64,000 bases of DNA from Oricola cellulosilytica (GCF_019966575.1 NZ_JAINFK010000003.1:186001-250000); one strand, 5' to 3'. Shown: positions 19,206 through 27,486, counted from the stretch's first letter. The notes: generated by a model from the letters alone, not told the origin. Numbers and translations are program-made.

Positions 19206-19908
19206 GGTTTCCGGCGAAGTCCTCCTGCTTCACGGCCCGCGCCAGGAACGCGCCCAGCAACCCGCCAAGCACCAGCCAGAACAACGCCGATGTGACCACG
19301 GATGCGGTCGCGAACTGTGCTGCCAGATTGGCAGGCACATCGGAGTCATGTGACACCGCCTGCGGTGCGCCGTAGATATGCGGCAGAACGATCAGGGCGA
19401 CGCCTGCCAGCATCCACGGCAGCCGCCGCTTCAAGGCAAGCATCAGCAGCCCTCCGGCGGTCATCGCCACCGTCGCGGTCCACCAGATCTGGCGCTCCAG
19501 GAGGTCGCCGGCGGGCATGCCGGGCAGTTCCGGGGGAAGGCCGAAATTTGGCGCCAGAACAAAGGCGCCGAACCCGCCTGCGCCCCACAGCAGTCCCGAA
19601 CGCATCGAAATCGGCTGGTTTAGGAGCATGATCGCTGCGGTCAACAGGAGCGCGAATGATGCCCCGACGACAAGGTTTGAAAGCAGCGTAAAGAACGTCC
19701 TCTGCAGGCCGTCTTCCGGGGCCCAGGCTTCATCTTCGTGGTCATGCGCGACCGTCGCCGGCTCATGCCCATGGTCCGGGACGCCCGCATTTTCATATGT
19801 TTCGGCTTCCAGGATAAGCGGGATCACACGCGCCGACTGTGCGACAGTTGCAAACGCGCCAGCGAGCAGGCCCGCGAGGATCGCGGCCAGTAAAACTCTG
19901 ATCATCAT
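19198..19908 (-). CDS. cbtA: Cobalt transporter subunit CbtA
   Basis: A 236-residue integral membrane protein with about five to six hydrophobic helices and a periplasmic or luminal His-containing loop ([16 protein letters not shown]) after the first helix, as in CbtA, the large subunit of a predicted cobalt uptake system controlled by B12. Two adjacent ATG codons (19908 and 19905) are possible starts; both put the first helix at the N-terminus. The long upstream extension in frame overlaps cbtB and is not coding. It lies 10 bases after cbtB, under the cobalamin riboswitch. Confidence 0.92.
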   Translation of the reverse strand: MMIRVLLAAILAGLLAGAFATVAQSARVIPLILEAETYENAGVPDHGHEPATVAHDHEDEAWAPEDGLQRTFFTLLSNLVVGASFALLLTAAIMLLNQPISMRSGLLWGAGGFGAFVLAPNFGLPPELPGMPAGDLLERQIWWTATVAMTAGGLLMLALKRRLPWMLAGVALIVLPHIYGAPQAVSHDSDVPANLAAQFATASVVTSALFWLVLGGLLGAFLARAVKQEDFAGNHA

Positions 19909-19918
19909 GACATGAGCC

Positions 19919-20101
19919 CTAGTGGCAGGGAGCGACGATGGCGTGGCGCGTATCGTGGGTGCCGTTATGCAGCAGATCCGATTGCGCGAAAGCGGCAAAA
20001 TAGAACAGGAAAACGCCGAGAGAACCTGCAAACATAGCGGTGTATAGACGCGCCGTCGCCGAAATCGGCCATGAAACGGACTGGGTATTCGTTGCGAGCA
20101 T
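19919..20101 (-). CDS. cbtB: Cobalt transporter subunit CbtB
   Basis: A 60-residue protein with one membrane helix (about residues 18-38) and the C-terminal His signature HNGTHDTRHAIVAPCH, which is diagnostic for CbtB and presumably binds cobalt. The start ATG (MLATNTQSV) is preceded by a strong CGGAGG ribosome site six bases away; the earlier in-frame codons lie inside the riboswitch. CbtB and CbtA together replace larger nickel/cobalt permeases in many proteobacteria. First gene of the B12-regulated operon. Confidence 0.93.
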   Translation of the reverse strand: MLATNTQSVSWPISATARLYTAMFAGSLGVFLFYFAAFAQSDLLHNGTHDTRHAIVAPCH

Positions 20102-20149
20102 GACAACCTCCGTGTTGCTCAAGGTTTGATACGGGGCAAGACGCCCCAC

Positions 20150-20370
20150 TTTTGCATGGCAGGTCTCCTGGCTCATGGCGTTCATGCCGGTATGCCTACC
20201 TTCCCGGATTGCTCCAGTGGCGCCCCGGCGAACCGGAGCAATGCATACCGCGCCATTCTACAGTCGCGGGGTCGGCCGTGATATGGATGCCCGGCGTGGG
20301 TCCACCCGTCACGTTCCCTTTTCATCCCGCCCCACTGATGCGCGGGGCAAGAACCATGGTGTATCGTGAT
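20150..20370 (-). promoter_or_regulatory. Cobalamin (B12) riboswitch upstream of cbtB
   Basis: Read on the minus strand, the conserved blocks occur in the right order: AAAAGGGAACGTGACGGGTGG, then CCGACCCCGCGACTGTAG, then GCCACTGG with GGGAAGGTAGG, and finally the B12 box AGCCAGGAGACCTGCC. These are the core of the adenosylcobalamin aptamer. About 50 bases separate the B12 box from the cbtB start, containing a GGGGC/GCCCC hairpin (20133-20147) and the ribosome site, so translation or early elongation is probably blocked when B12 is plentiful. It would control cbtBA, cobU, cobW, cobN and perhaps cobO. Confidence 0.95.
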
Positions 20371-20498
20371 AGGCTTCATTGAGCCGGCGTGTCAATTGCG
20401 ATTGCGACGCAGCAGGTCGCGCCGCAATGGCACAGCTAAGTGTTGCGCAAATAACCGGTTAACCAAACGCCGCATGATTTACACCGATAAGCTTCGGC

Positions 20499-21428
20499 GT
20501 GATGAACATTGAAGGTGTTTACGGGTTACAGGGAGGTCCTGTCGCTCCAGAACCCGAAACACCGATGCTCGATCAACTCTTCATCGCCCAAAATTGGCAT
20601 GCCGCCATACGCAAGTCTGCGATGTGGACGCTTGCGATCGGCGCGATGGCGCTCGCCTCAGCCGAGCTTTCGTTCGGCTACTTCTTTCCGGATGTGTGGA
20701 ACAACCATTCCGCAGGCCTGCGCCTCTATTCCTTCCTGACTGCGACCGTTATAGGCCTTCCGGCCTTCTCTCTCTTCTTTCGCATGTCGCTGCGCCTGAA
20801 CCAGGTGAACTTGCAGCTTCAGGAGATCGCCCGCCGCGATGTCCTAACCGGATTGCTGAATCGCAAGGCGCTCACCGACCAGATCCGGCAGCGTCAGAAT
20901 GCAACAGTTTCCCCGCGAGCGCAGGAGGACGCATTGATCCTCATCGACATCGATCATTTCAAGGATGTCAATGATGGATTCGGCCACGCTGCGGGCGATC
21001 ATGTCCTTCGCATGGTCAGCGTCTGCATCGGCGGCAATGTCTTTGAACGAGACTATGTGGCACGCATTGGTGGTGAAGAGTTTGCGGTCTACCTGCTCGA
21101 TTCGGGAGCTTCAGGTGCAGTGCGCGCCGCTGAGCGGATCCGCGCTGCGATCGAGGAAAACAAGGCGCATTTCGAGGGTGAGAACATTCGCATCACTGCA
21201 AGCGTCGGCGGCGCCCTCTACCCGCCCGGTTCGAGCTACCAAACCATTTATCGCCGCGCCGATTCTGCGCTCTACCGGGCCAAGAAATCCGGTCGCAACC
21301 GGTGCGAATTCAACGGCCTGCCGAAACCGGGTGCGGACCCTCAGCAGGAGTTTGACATCGGCGATTTGTCTTGCGACGAAACCGAAGACTGGCCGGAAAT
21401 ACGCAGGAGCCCGTCAACGTCGAGATGA
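20499..21428 (+). CDS. Membrane-anchored diguanylate cyclase (GGDEF domain)
   Basis: A 309-residue protein with two hydrophobic helices (about residues 40-60 and 75-95) and a cytoplasmic GGDEF domain (about 110-270). The catalytic site is GGEEF, and the DIDHFKDVNDGFGHAAGD metal and substrate segment is intact, so it should make cyclic di-GMP from two GTP. The four residues at the usual I-site position before GGEEF read FERD rather than RxxD, so product inhibition at that site is probably absent. The N-terminus has no recognisable sensor between the helices. The last 29 codons overlap the end of cobQ on the other strand. Confidence 0.92.
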   Translation: MMNIEGVYGLQGGPVAPEPETPMLDQLFIAQNWHAAIRKSAMWTLAIGAMALASAELSFGYFFPDVWNNHSAGLRLYSFLTATVIGLPAFSLFFRMSLRLNQVNLQLQEIARRDVLTGLLNRKALTDQIRQRQNATVSPRAQEDALILIDIDHFKDVNDGFGHAAGDHVLRMVSVCIGGNVFERDYVARIGGEEFAVYLLDSGASGAVRAAERIRAAIEENKAHFEGENIRITASVGGALYPPGSSYQTIYRRADSALYRAKKSGRNRCEFNGLPKPGADPQQEFDIGDLSCDETEDWPEIRRSPSTSR

Positions 21429-22843
21429 TGTTCCATGTGGGTGGCGATGGCATCAAGTGCCGCGTCGACGGCGTTCCGGTGATCCTTGCCGTGCGAGACG
21501 GCGCCCAGGCTTGCCAGAAGGGCTGACCGAAACGCGCCATTGTCGAATATCCCGTGCAGGTAGGTTCCCCACACACAGCCATTCTGTGACACCGCTCCAT
21601 CGGGAGCGCCGGCGATCAATGTCGCCGGTCGGGCGCAGTCGGGTCCGGTGGTCACGCCCAGATGTATCTCATAGCCGCGCACTTCCGCATCGTAAATCGC
21701 CGAACTGCCGATGACATTCTCTGTCCGTTTCTCGGCGGCCATTTGCGTTTCGACATCCAGCAGCCCGAGACCTTGCGCGCACGGCGTGTCGCCTTCGATC
21801 CCCATCGGGTCGCGAACGCTGCGGCCGAGCATTTGGAAACCGCCGCAAATGCCGATGACCATCCCGCCGCGACCGACATGCGCGTGAAGATCCTCCGACC
21901 AGCCGTTTTCCTCGAAGCGGGCGAGATCCGCAATCGTCGACTTGGACCCGGGCAGCACAACCAGCGCCGCTTCCGCCGGGATGCGGTCGCCCGGGCGCAC
22001 CATTACCAGATCCACGGTCTCCTCCGATGACAGCGGATCGAGGTCATCGAAATTGGCGATCCGATCCAGCACCGGAACCGCAACGACGATTCCCTTGCCG
22101 CGAGGCGCGACGAGACGCTGCAGCGTCACCGAATCTTCGGCGGGCAGGCGGGCGACCTCTTCGAGCCAGGGCAGAACCCCGGCGCATGGCCAGCTTGTGA
22201 AGCCGGTAATCGCTGTCAGGCCGTCCTTGAACAACTCCGCATCGCCGCGAAATTTGTTGATGATATAGCCCTTGATCATTTCTCGGTCGCGGGCAGGAAG
22301 AATTGCGTGTGTCCCGGCGAGTGACGCGATCACGCCGCCCCTGTCGATATCGCCGACCATTACGACGGGGACGTTAGCGGCCGTGGCAAAACCCATATTG
22401 GCAATGTCGCCAGCGCGCAGATTGATCTCCGCCGGCGACCCGGCGCCTTCTACCAGCACAATATCAGCCTCCTGCGACAATGCCTCAAAGCTTTCCATGA
22501 CCGCCGGCAGAAACTCTCCCTTCAGCCGCTGATAGTCGCGGCCCTTTGCCAGCCCGTACATCTTGCCGCGCAGCACGACCTGGCTGCCGGTCTGGGTTTG
22601 CGGCTTCAGCAGGACTGGATTCATATGCACGGACGGAGCCGTTCGGCAGGCGAATGCCTGCAGCCACTGCGCGCGGCCGATTTCGCCTCCGTCCTCTGCA
22701 ACAGCGGCATTGTTCGACATGTTTTGCGGCTTGAACGGCCGCACCGACAGCCCGCGATTCGTCAGCGCCCGGCATAGGCCTGCAACCAGAACGGTCTTGC
22801 CTACGTCAGAGCCCGTTCCCTGGAACATGATCGCGCGCGTCAT
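21341..22843 (-). CDS. cobQ: Cobyric acid synthase CobQ
   Basis: CobQ amidates four side chains of adenosylcobyrinic acid a,c-diamide using glutamine and ATP. The start chosen is MTRAIMFQGTGSDVGKT, at the conserved P-loop-like N-terminus, giving 500 residues; the 82-residue in-frame extension upstream is not family-like and crosses a hairpin-rich non-coding stretch. The class I glutaminase half has GICGGFQMLGRSV (nucleophile Cys) and GYEIHLG. The C-terminus is about 15 residues longer than usual and overlaps the diguanylate cyclase gene tail to tail by 88 bases. No B12 box was seen upstream. Confidence 0.95.
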   Translation of the reverse strand: MTRAIMFQGTGSDVGKTVLVAGLCRALTNRGLSVRPFKPQNMSNNAAVAEDGGEIGRAQWLQAFACRTAPSVHMNPVLLKPQTQTGSQVVLRGKMYGLAKGRDYQRLKGEFLPAVMESFEALSQEADIVLVEGAGSPAEINLRAGDIANMGFATAANVPVVMVGDIDRGGVIASLAGTHAILPARDREMIKGYIINKFRGDAELFKDGLTAITGFTSWPCAGVLPWLEEVARLPAEDSVTLQRLVAPRGKGIVVAVPVLDRIANFDDLDPLSSEETVDLVMVRPGDRIPAEAALVVLPGSKSTIADLARFEENGWSEDLHAHVGRGGMVIGICGGFQMLGRSVRDPMGIEGDTPCAQGLGLLDVETQMAAEKRTENVIGSSAIYDAEVRGYEIHLGVTTGPDCARPATLIAGAPDGAVSQNGCVWGTYLHGIFDNGAFRSALLASLGAVSHGKDHRNAVDAALDAIATHMEHHLDVDGLLRISGQSSVSSQDKSPMSNSC

Positions 22844-22892
22844 GCAATCTGCGCTAGCCGAAAGCGCGCGAACTGGGAAGCTGTTTATGTTT

Positions 22893-23134
22893 GGGGGCGG
22901 TCGGTAAGTGGAAACACCAAAACCGCAAGGCGACACGCGGGTCGCTTGCGGCGGCCGGCGAGCCGGCAACTGGAGTCCGCGAAAACGCTGCGGAAAAACA
23001 AAGAGCTCCGGTACGCAGTACCTTCTCCGGAGGGCGAGGTCCGCAGCTGCTCGCCTCGTCACGGACCTTAGGACTGACAACGTTACCACGAGGTTATTGA
23101 GGACTTAAGCAAATCTAAATTTGCGACTTTTTTT
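22893..23134 (+). ncRNA. Candidate structured non-coding RNA of about 240 bases, family not recognised
   Basis: Between the divergent cobQ start and the DUF922 gene there is no convincing reading frame, but five hairpins follow one another: CCGCAAG/CTTGCGG extended by CGAC/GTCG (22923-22951), GCCGG/CCGGC (22954-22967), TCCGC/GCGGA (22976-22994), CTCCGG/CCGGAG enclosing GGTAC/GTACC (23006-23032) and AGGTCCG/CGGACCT (23037-23068). A terminator-like stem with seven T follows at 23109-23134. A TTTATG element at about 22884 could be a -10 box. It does not match what I know of 6S, SRP, RNase P or tmRNA cores. Exact ends are guesses. Confidence 0.45.
23109..23134 (+). terminator. Rho-independent terminator of the candidate RNA
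   Basis: A six-base AT-rich stem GCAAAT/ATTTGC with loop CTAA is followed after three bases by seven T residues. The T run is only on the plus strand, so it ends plus-strand transcription just before the DUF922 gene. The stem is weak, but there is no other obvious reason for the arrangement. Confidence 0.5.
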
Positions 23135-23259
23135 CATTAAAATCGAAAAAACTTGGATGCCGCGAATGAACTTCCCCAGACCCGCCAGCCGCGCGTTTCA
23201 TGGCATGCCCAGCTTCACGCGCAATCAGCAATCGATGCCGATTTTGGATGGTCAAAACG

Positions 23260-23880
23260 ATGACATGGTTTATCACTTGGCGCATGAAGCGCACCACACC
23301 CGGAATTCGGGCATCCGCGGCAAGCCGTGTTTCGGCGCCGGTCGTCCTCACGGTCCTTCTCGTTACGGCGGGATGCACGTCGACTGCATCCCGCGTCACG
23401 ACGACCTACTACAATATTTCCGGAATGTCGGGCGCGGAGCTCGACAAGGAGATCGCCGCAAAAGGTCCCATGAAGGGCCATGCGCTAGCCTCCGCGGAAA
23501 TTCGTTTGGTCCCCGTGAGCGTAGAGTACGAGAAGGGAGAGCGGAGCTGCCGTTTCCATCGCGCCAGATTCCGGGTCGACGCGAACGTGACACTGCCCCG
23601 TTGGCGCCAGCAAATCGCCTCACGCGACCGGGAACTGCGCAGCGCCTGGAACTTCATCTCCACTTACGCCCGCAAGCATGAGCAGGAACATATCAGGATT
23701 GCCGAAAAATATGCGCGCAAGGCTGAAGAGGACCTAATGGCAATCCCGCCCAAACCCGATTGCGACCGCCTGGAGGCCGCCGCGGAACGGACCTTGAAGC
23801 GCAATCGCACAGCCCATGACCGCGAGCAGAACGCGTTCGACGCAAGGGAACAGAAACGCTTGGCGAAGCTGTTCGAATAA
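23260..23880 (+). CDS. DUF922 family putative lipoprotein metalloprotease
   Basis: The product ends in a DUF922 domain, a family of putative secreted zinc proteases; the HEQEHIRIAEKYA segment supplies an HExxH-like motif (HEQEH). A hydrophobic stretch VVLTVLLVTAGC ends in a lipobox-like TAGC, so the mature protein is probably a lipoprotein. Starts at 23260 (weak GGATGG ribosome site) and 23284 (MKRTTPGIR, which gives a more normal signal-peptide length) are both possible. Around the motif, the Lys/Glu-rich helices and conserved Cys match the family. The substrate is unknown. Confidence 0.8.
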   Translation: MTWFITWRMKRTTPGIRASAASRVSAPVVLTVLLVTAGCTSTASRVTTTYYNISGMSGAELDKEIAAKGPMKGHALASAEIRLVPVSVEYEKGERSCRFHRARFRVDANVTLPRWRQQIASRDRELRSAWNFISTYARKHEQEHIRIAEKYARKAEEDLMAIPPKPDCDRLEAAAERTLKRNRTAHDREQNAFDAREQKRLAKLFE

Positions 23881-23892
23881 TGGAGCCCGCCC

Positions 23893-24267
23893 CTAGGAGC
23901 GCCGGCGTCTCTCCAACCGCTTGATGTTTCCGGAGACACGGCGCGAATAAGGCTCAAGGCCGGATTGCACGATCGCCTCCATTGCGGGAATGAATGACGC
24001 CGCTGGCATCAGCGATCCCGATATGGCCTGCAGCCCCAGCCTGCTCCACAGGCCGAACCATTCCGCCTGCAGTTTGCCTGCGGTCTCCACGGCAGCCGAC
24101 ATCTTCTCCGAAACCGCACGCTCGCTTTCACGGCTACGTGCACCCGGTTTCCAACGCCACATCTCCGAATAGAGTATCGGCATGCGCATCCAGATGACGA
24201 ACGACGTGTTCATCGCGAGAGATCCGAGATCCGTACTGCGGGAGACGGTTCGACGTTTTGCTGCCAT
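23893..24267 (-). CDS. Hypothetical protein, conserved-looking, no recognised domain
   Basis: A 123-residue protein started at the ATG of MAAKRRTVSRS, which has an AGGAG ribosome site eight bases upstream. It has amphipathic helices (EMWRWKPGARSRESERAVSEK and AVETAGKLQAEWFGLW) and a basic end (YSRRVSGNIKRLERRRR). The mix of Trp, Ala and charged residues recalls phasins or small granule- or membrane-surface proteins, but this is only a resemblance. It is convergent with the DUF922 gene (12 bases between stops) and lies upstream of, and co-directional with, the aminotransferase gene's 3' end. Confidence 0.55.
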   Translation of the reverse strand: MAAKRRTVSRSTDLGSLAMNTSFVIWMRMPILYSEMWRWKPGARSRESERAVSEKMSAAVETAGKLQAEWFGLWSRLGLQAISGSLMPAASFIPAMEAIVQSGLEPYSRRVSGNIKRLERRRRS

Positions 24268-24337
24268 GGGAGCGCTCCTTGGGGCTGCGCACCGGAAATG
24301 ACTGCGCACCGCATAAACGTGCGGTGCGCAGTTTGGT

Positions 24338-25717
24338 TCACGTCGTCGCCAGATCGGCCTGCGCCAGATCGAGCGCCTTCCCGATACGCTCTACCGCCAT
24401 GTCGACGGTCTCACGCGTCCAGATCAGAGGCGGCGACATTATCATTGTGTCCATCACCGCCCGCATCATGATGCCGCTGGCGATCGCATGATCGCGGATC
24501 ACCACTGGTGCGCTTCCAGCCGGCTGAAACCGTTCGCGCGTTGACTTGTCCCGAACGATCTCGACAGCGGCAAGCAGGCCGCACGTCCGGATTTCACCAA
24601 CCAGCGGATGATCGCCGAGCCCGGCCTTCAACGCGTCCCCAAGATAAGGCCCCGTGTCCTCGCGCACGCGGTCAATCAGGCCTTCGCGTTCGATGATCTC
24701 GATATTCTTCAGCGCTACCGCGCAGGCGACCGGATGTCCGGAATATGTGTAGCCGTGATAGAACTCGCCGCCTTTTTCCACCAGCGTATTGGCAATCCGG
24801 TCGCCGACCAGCAGCGCCGACAGCGGCTGGTATCCCGACGTCAGTCCCTTTGCCGTCGTGATCGTGTCCGGTTTGATGTTCATGGATTGCGCCGCGAACC
24901 ATTCGCCGGTCCGGCCGTAACCGGTGATCACTTCGTCCAGCATCAGAAGCACGTCGTACTTTTCGCAGATCCGCTGAATTTCGGGCCAGTAACTCGCTGG
25001 CGGGATTTTCACGCCCCCGGCACCCTGGATCGGCTCGCCGATGAAAGCAGCGACGTTCTCCGCCCCAGCCTCCAGGATCGCATCCTCGACTGCCTTCGCG
25101 GCACGCAGTCCGAAATCGTGGTCGCTTTCGCCGGGTTCTGCATTCTCGTAGGCATACGGGCACATGACATGGCGGATGTTCGGCACGGCGCCGTAAAGCT
25201 GCGCGTGCATTGCCTCCATGCCTCCCAGGGAGGTGCCGGCAATCGTCGAACCGTGATAGGCCCAATTCCGCGAGATGACGATGTTCTTTTCCGGTCTTCC
25301 CTCGAGCGCCCAGTAGTGGCGAACGAGGCGCAATGCCGTGTCGTTCGATTCCGATCCCGACGATCCGTAAAACACCTGGTTGATGTTACCGGGCGAAATC
25401 TCGGCCAGTTTTTGCGAGAGCAGCGTCGGCGTCGGCGTCGTGCACCTGAAGAACGAATTGTAATATGGCAGCTCGCGCATCTGCGCGGTCGCCGCCTCCA
25501 CCAGTTCCTCGCGGCCATAGCCCGCATTGACGCACCAAAGGCCTGCCATTGCATCGAGAATTTCATTCCCTTCCGTGTCGTAAACGAACGGCCCCTCGGC
25601 GCTTACAACCACGCGGGTTCCGGCCGCGCGCAGATCCTTGTGATCGGTAAAGGGGTGAAGGTGATGCGCGTTGTCGATGGCGCGCAACTGGTCGAGCGAA
25701 TAGTTCTGGTAAGTCAT
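24338..25717 (-). CDS. Class III (omega-type) pyridoxal-phosphate aminotransferase
   Basis: A 459-residue transaminase of the class III fold. Asp261 in LLMLDEVITGYGRTG contacts the cofactor ring nitrogen and Lys290 in TTAKGLTSGYQP is the Schiff-base lysine; YGSSGSESNDTALRL binds phosphate. It is closest in layout to the beta-alanine/taurine/putrescine:pyruvate enzymes that bacteria use to break down amines. The exact donor cannot be predicted from the sequence. No transporter or regulator lies beside it; the upstream gap is long and the downstream gene is the hypothetical protein. Confidence 0.9.
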   Translation of the reverse strand: MTYQNYSLDQLRAIDNAHHLHPFTDHKDLRAAGTRVVVSAEGPFVYDTEGNEILDAMAGLWCVNAGYGREELVEAATAQMRELPYYNSFFRCTTPTPTLLSQKLAEISPGNINQVFYGSSGSESNDTALRLVRHYWALEGRPEKNIVISRNWAYHGSTIAGTSLGGMEAMHAQLYGAVPNIRHVMCPYAYENAEPGESDHDFGLRAAKAVEDAILEAGAENVAAFIGEPIQGAGGVKIPPASYWPEIQRICEKYDVLLMLDEVITGYGRTGEWFAAQSMNIKPDTITTAKGLTSGYQPLSALLVGDRIANTLVEKGGEFYHGYTYSGHPVACAVALKNIEIIEREGLIDRVREDTGPYLGDALKAGLGDHPLVGEIRTCGLLAAVEIVRDKSTRERFQPAGSAPVVIRDHAIASGIMMRAVMDTMIMSPPLIWTRETVDMAVERIGKALDLAQADLATT

Positions 25718-26399
25718 CGAAATCTCCTGAAAGCTGAATTGTGCGCCTGCGGGCGCGGCGCGTTCAGGAATCGCGCGGCGGTGAGTAACCGATGCGCGCG
25801 CACAACAGCAGCAGTTCGCTGTGCCGGGTCCGTGTCGTCGGAGTCGGTGTCATGGCGCGAACCTAGACGGACTATGTGCTGGGAGCAATCCCGGTGAATG
25901 GGCCATCAGGGCGTCGCGGATGGCGGGCTATGCCGCGGCCGCGCTCACGACCTTTCGAGGTGCTCCAGTTATGCGAAAATGAAACTCGCCCGCTCACCGG
26001 CAAAGAACACCCCCCCCCTCAACTTCCGGTACGTAACTTTAATTCGAATTTCTTCCGGAAGAGTGATAGGATGTGCGCGGCGGATGGGCCGAACCAAGGG
26101 GGCCTACAACACCGTCCCAACTGGTAGCGTTGCCGGCTATCGTCAGACAACTGGCATTTGACCATGCTCATGGTCGCCTTCGGAATTTTCGGCTTGTGAC
26201 AAATATCTGTTTCGTCGCGGCCTGAGCCCGATCATCGAGTCAGGGTCGCGAATAAGCCTAGATAGGGGGCCAGCCCGTCCGGCGAAAAGCTGCACATCCC
26301 GGTCCGATTGAGCGATGCTGATCCTCCCCTTCGCATTCTTCGGCGCAACGCTTAGCCGAACCCATCCCGGTCAGCGGCGCAAACCGAAAGGAAACGATC
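25718..26399. other. Intergenic region, 682 bases, nothing recognised
   Basis: This stretch separates the minus-strand aminotransferase from the plus-strand small secreted protein gene and must hold both promoters. It contains a run of nine C near 26011 and the near-inverted pair CTTCCGG (26032) and CCGGAAG (26055). No reading frame with a good ribosome site or family match was found. Sequence composition falls slightly toward AT near 26030-26060. Confidence 0.6.
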
Positions 26400-26669
26400 A
26401 TGGTCTCACCAAAAATGCTGCTTCCCGTCCCCGCAACGCTGCTCGCGCTGGCAACCGCTTTCGTTAGTGCCTTGCCGGCCGCGGCGCACGACACGTCCAA
26501 ATCGGAAGAGGACCTCATCGACCGTCGATCGACCGGTTCCATAGCGACAACGGATCCAGATATCTGCAATCGGGCAACTGCCCGCTTGGGAACCCTCTGC
26601 GATTTTGGTGACGGCGAACCGGCCCAGCGATTTCCGTCAGTGCCGATAAACCCATCCTTCGGCATCTGA
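26400..26669 (+). CDS. Small secreted protein, paralogue A (LIDR-TGSIAT family)
   Basis: An 89-residue protein with a clear signal peptide (MVSPKMLLPVPATLLALA... cut after AAA, about residue 28). The mature part starts HDTSKSEEDLIDRRSTGSIATT, has two Cys that could form a disulfide (DICNRA and TLCDF), and ends FPSVPINPSFGI. The motifs LIDRxxTGSIAT and PSxPxNPxFG are shared with the gene at 27169, so the two are tandem duplicates. A good AGGAAA ribosome site precedes the ATG. The function is not recognised. Confidence 0.75.
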   Translation: MVSPKMLLPVPATLLALATAFVSALPAAAHDTSKSEEDLIDRRSTGSIATTDPDICNRATARLGTLCDFGDGEPAQRFPSVPINPSFGI

Positions 26670-26681
26670 AAATGAGAGAGC

Positions 26682-26717
26682 CCGGAAACCCGCCGCCATG
26701 CATCGGCGGGTTTCCGG
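26682..26717 (+). terminator. Strong 14-bp hairpin after the small secreted protein gene
   Basis: CCGGAAACCCGCCG and its exact complement CGGCGGGTTTCCGG enclose an eight-base loop. It begins 12 bases after the stop codon. There is no T run after it, so it may be a Rho-assisted terminator or an mRNA-stabilising hairpin rather than a full intrinsic terminator. Confidence 0.6.
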
Positions 26718-27168
26718 CGCGGCTCGACCAAGCAGAGGCAATTTTGAACGTGGAGTCGTTTCAGGCTTCTTACGGTGACGAATGAAATCAGCTCTCGGTT
26801 GCACCATGCCTGATCTTCGCCGCGCGCGAACAATTGAAACATTGCTGTCCGCGAACTGAGATACGGCTGAAATCGACCGTAGGCCGACTGGGAAATGTCA
26901 GACCCGAGCGCTGCTCGCGGAAGCCTGCACGAAGATGACGGAGCTCGCACCGGTCAGGTTGCCTCAACCAGTCCTGAGAGGATCAAGGGAACGATTTCGA
27001 AAATCGCTGATCGATTCTGAAAAGCTGGCTGCGTTTCCGAAATCGGAGCGGCAATTCCGGCCCCGGCCGCACAACTAGGGAGAGGGCGCGCGGCGGCAAT
27101 GAGCACCCCGGCCCAAAGCGTTTACACGCACTATCGCCCCATGGGGGCGTACACGAAAGGAATTCGAG
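26718..27168. other. Intergenic region between the paired small secreted protein genes
   Basis: About 450 bases with no supported gene. It follows the hairpin of the first paralogue and should contain the promoter of the second. The short segment just before the second gene (AAAGGAATTCGAG then ATG) gives a good ribosome site. No repeat matching the region before the first paralogue was detected by eye. Confidence 0.6.
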
Positions 27169-27441
27169 ATGAACACGCTTCACGTCTTGGCACGCACCAC
27201 ATCGACCGCCCTTCTCGCAATCGCACTTGCGACCGGAAGCGCCGGGACTGCACTCGCTCACCAGCCAGGCGAGAATCAGGAAACGCTCATCGACCGCACC
27301 GCCACCGGTTCCATTGCGACCCGGCCGCGCCCCGATTGCTCGCCGGCCGATCCGCGCAGAGAGCTTTCCTGCCAGCCCTCGGACGAACAGCCACCCGTCG
27401 GTTACCCGAGCGCGCCGGTCAATCCGGCCTTCGGCCTCTGA
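27169..27441 (+). CDS. Small secreted protein, paralogue B (LIDR-TGSIAT family)
   Basis: A 90-residue protein with a signal peptide (MNTLHVLARTTSTALLAIALATG, cut near ALA-HQ). The mature part has GENQETLIDRTATGSIATR, two Cys (RPDCSPADP and LSCQPS) and ends YPSAPVNPAFGL. Order, spacing and length match the paralogue at 26400, which shows tandem duplication with divergence. An AAAGGAA ribosome site lies about eight bases upstream. The function is not recognised; it may be a periplasmic or envelope factor. Confidence 0.75.
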   Translation: MNTLHVLARTTSTALLAIALATGSAGTALAHQPGENQETLIDRTATGSIATRPRPDCSPADPRRELSCQPSDEQPPVGYPSAPVNPAFGL

Positions 27442-27451
27442 CCCGATATCG

Positions 27452-27481
27452 GCGGCCGGCTTCTTTCCCGGAGCCGGCCGC
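27452..27481 (+). terminator. 10-bp hairpin between paralogue B and the AraC-type regulator gene
   Basis: GCGGCCGGCT pairs with AGCCGGCCGC around a ten-base loop, starting 10 bases after the stop codon. It ends six bases before a TATAAT box, so the stem may separate the two transcription units. There is no T run. Confidence 0.55.
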
Positions 27482-27486
27482 TTCGG

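Noticed and set aside
22861-23100. B12 riboswitch before cobQ
   Set aside because: The hairpin-rich stretch lacks the B12 box on the cobQ strand and has its terminator on the other strand.
23893-24267. Calling the hypothetical gene a phasin
   Set aside because: Only general helix character supports it; the known phasin pattern is not clear.
25764-25853. 29-codon minus-strand frame 46 bases upstream of the aminotransferase, with a Leu run (ELLLLCARIGY)
   Set aside because: It could be a leader peptide, but it lacks a good ribosome site and no attenuator stem was found.
26258-26950. Minus-strand frame of 230 codons over the first small secreted protein gene
   Set aside because: It crosses the strong hairpin and the signal-peptide gene and shows no domain.
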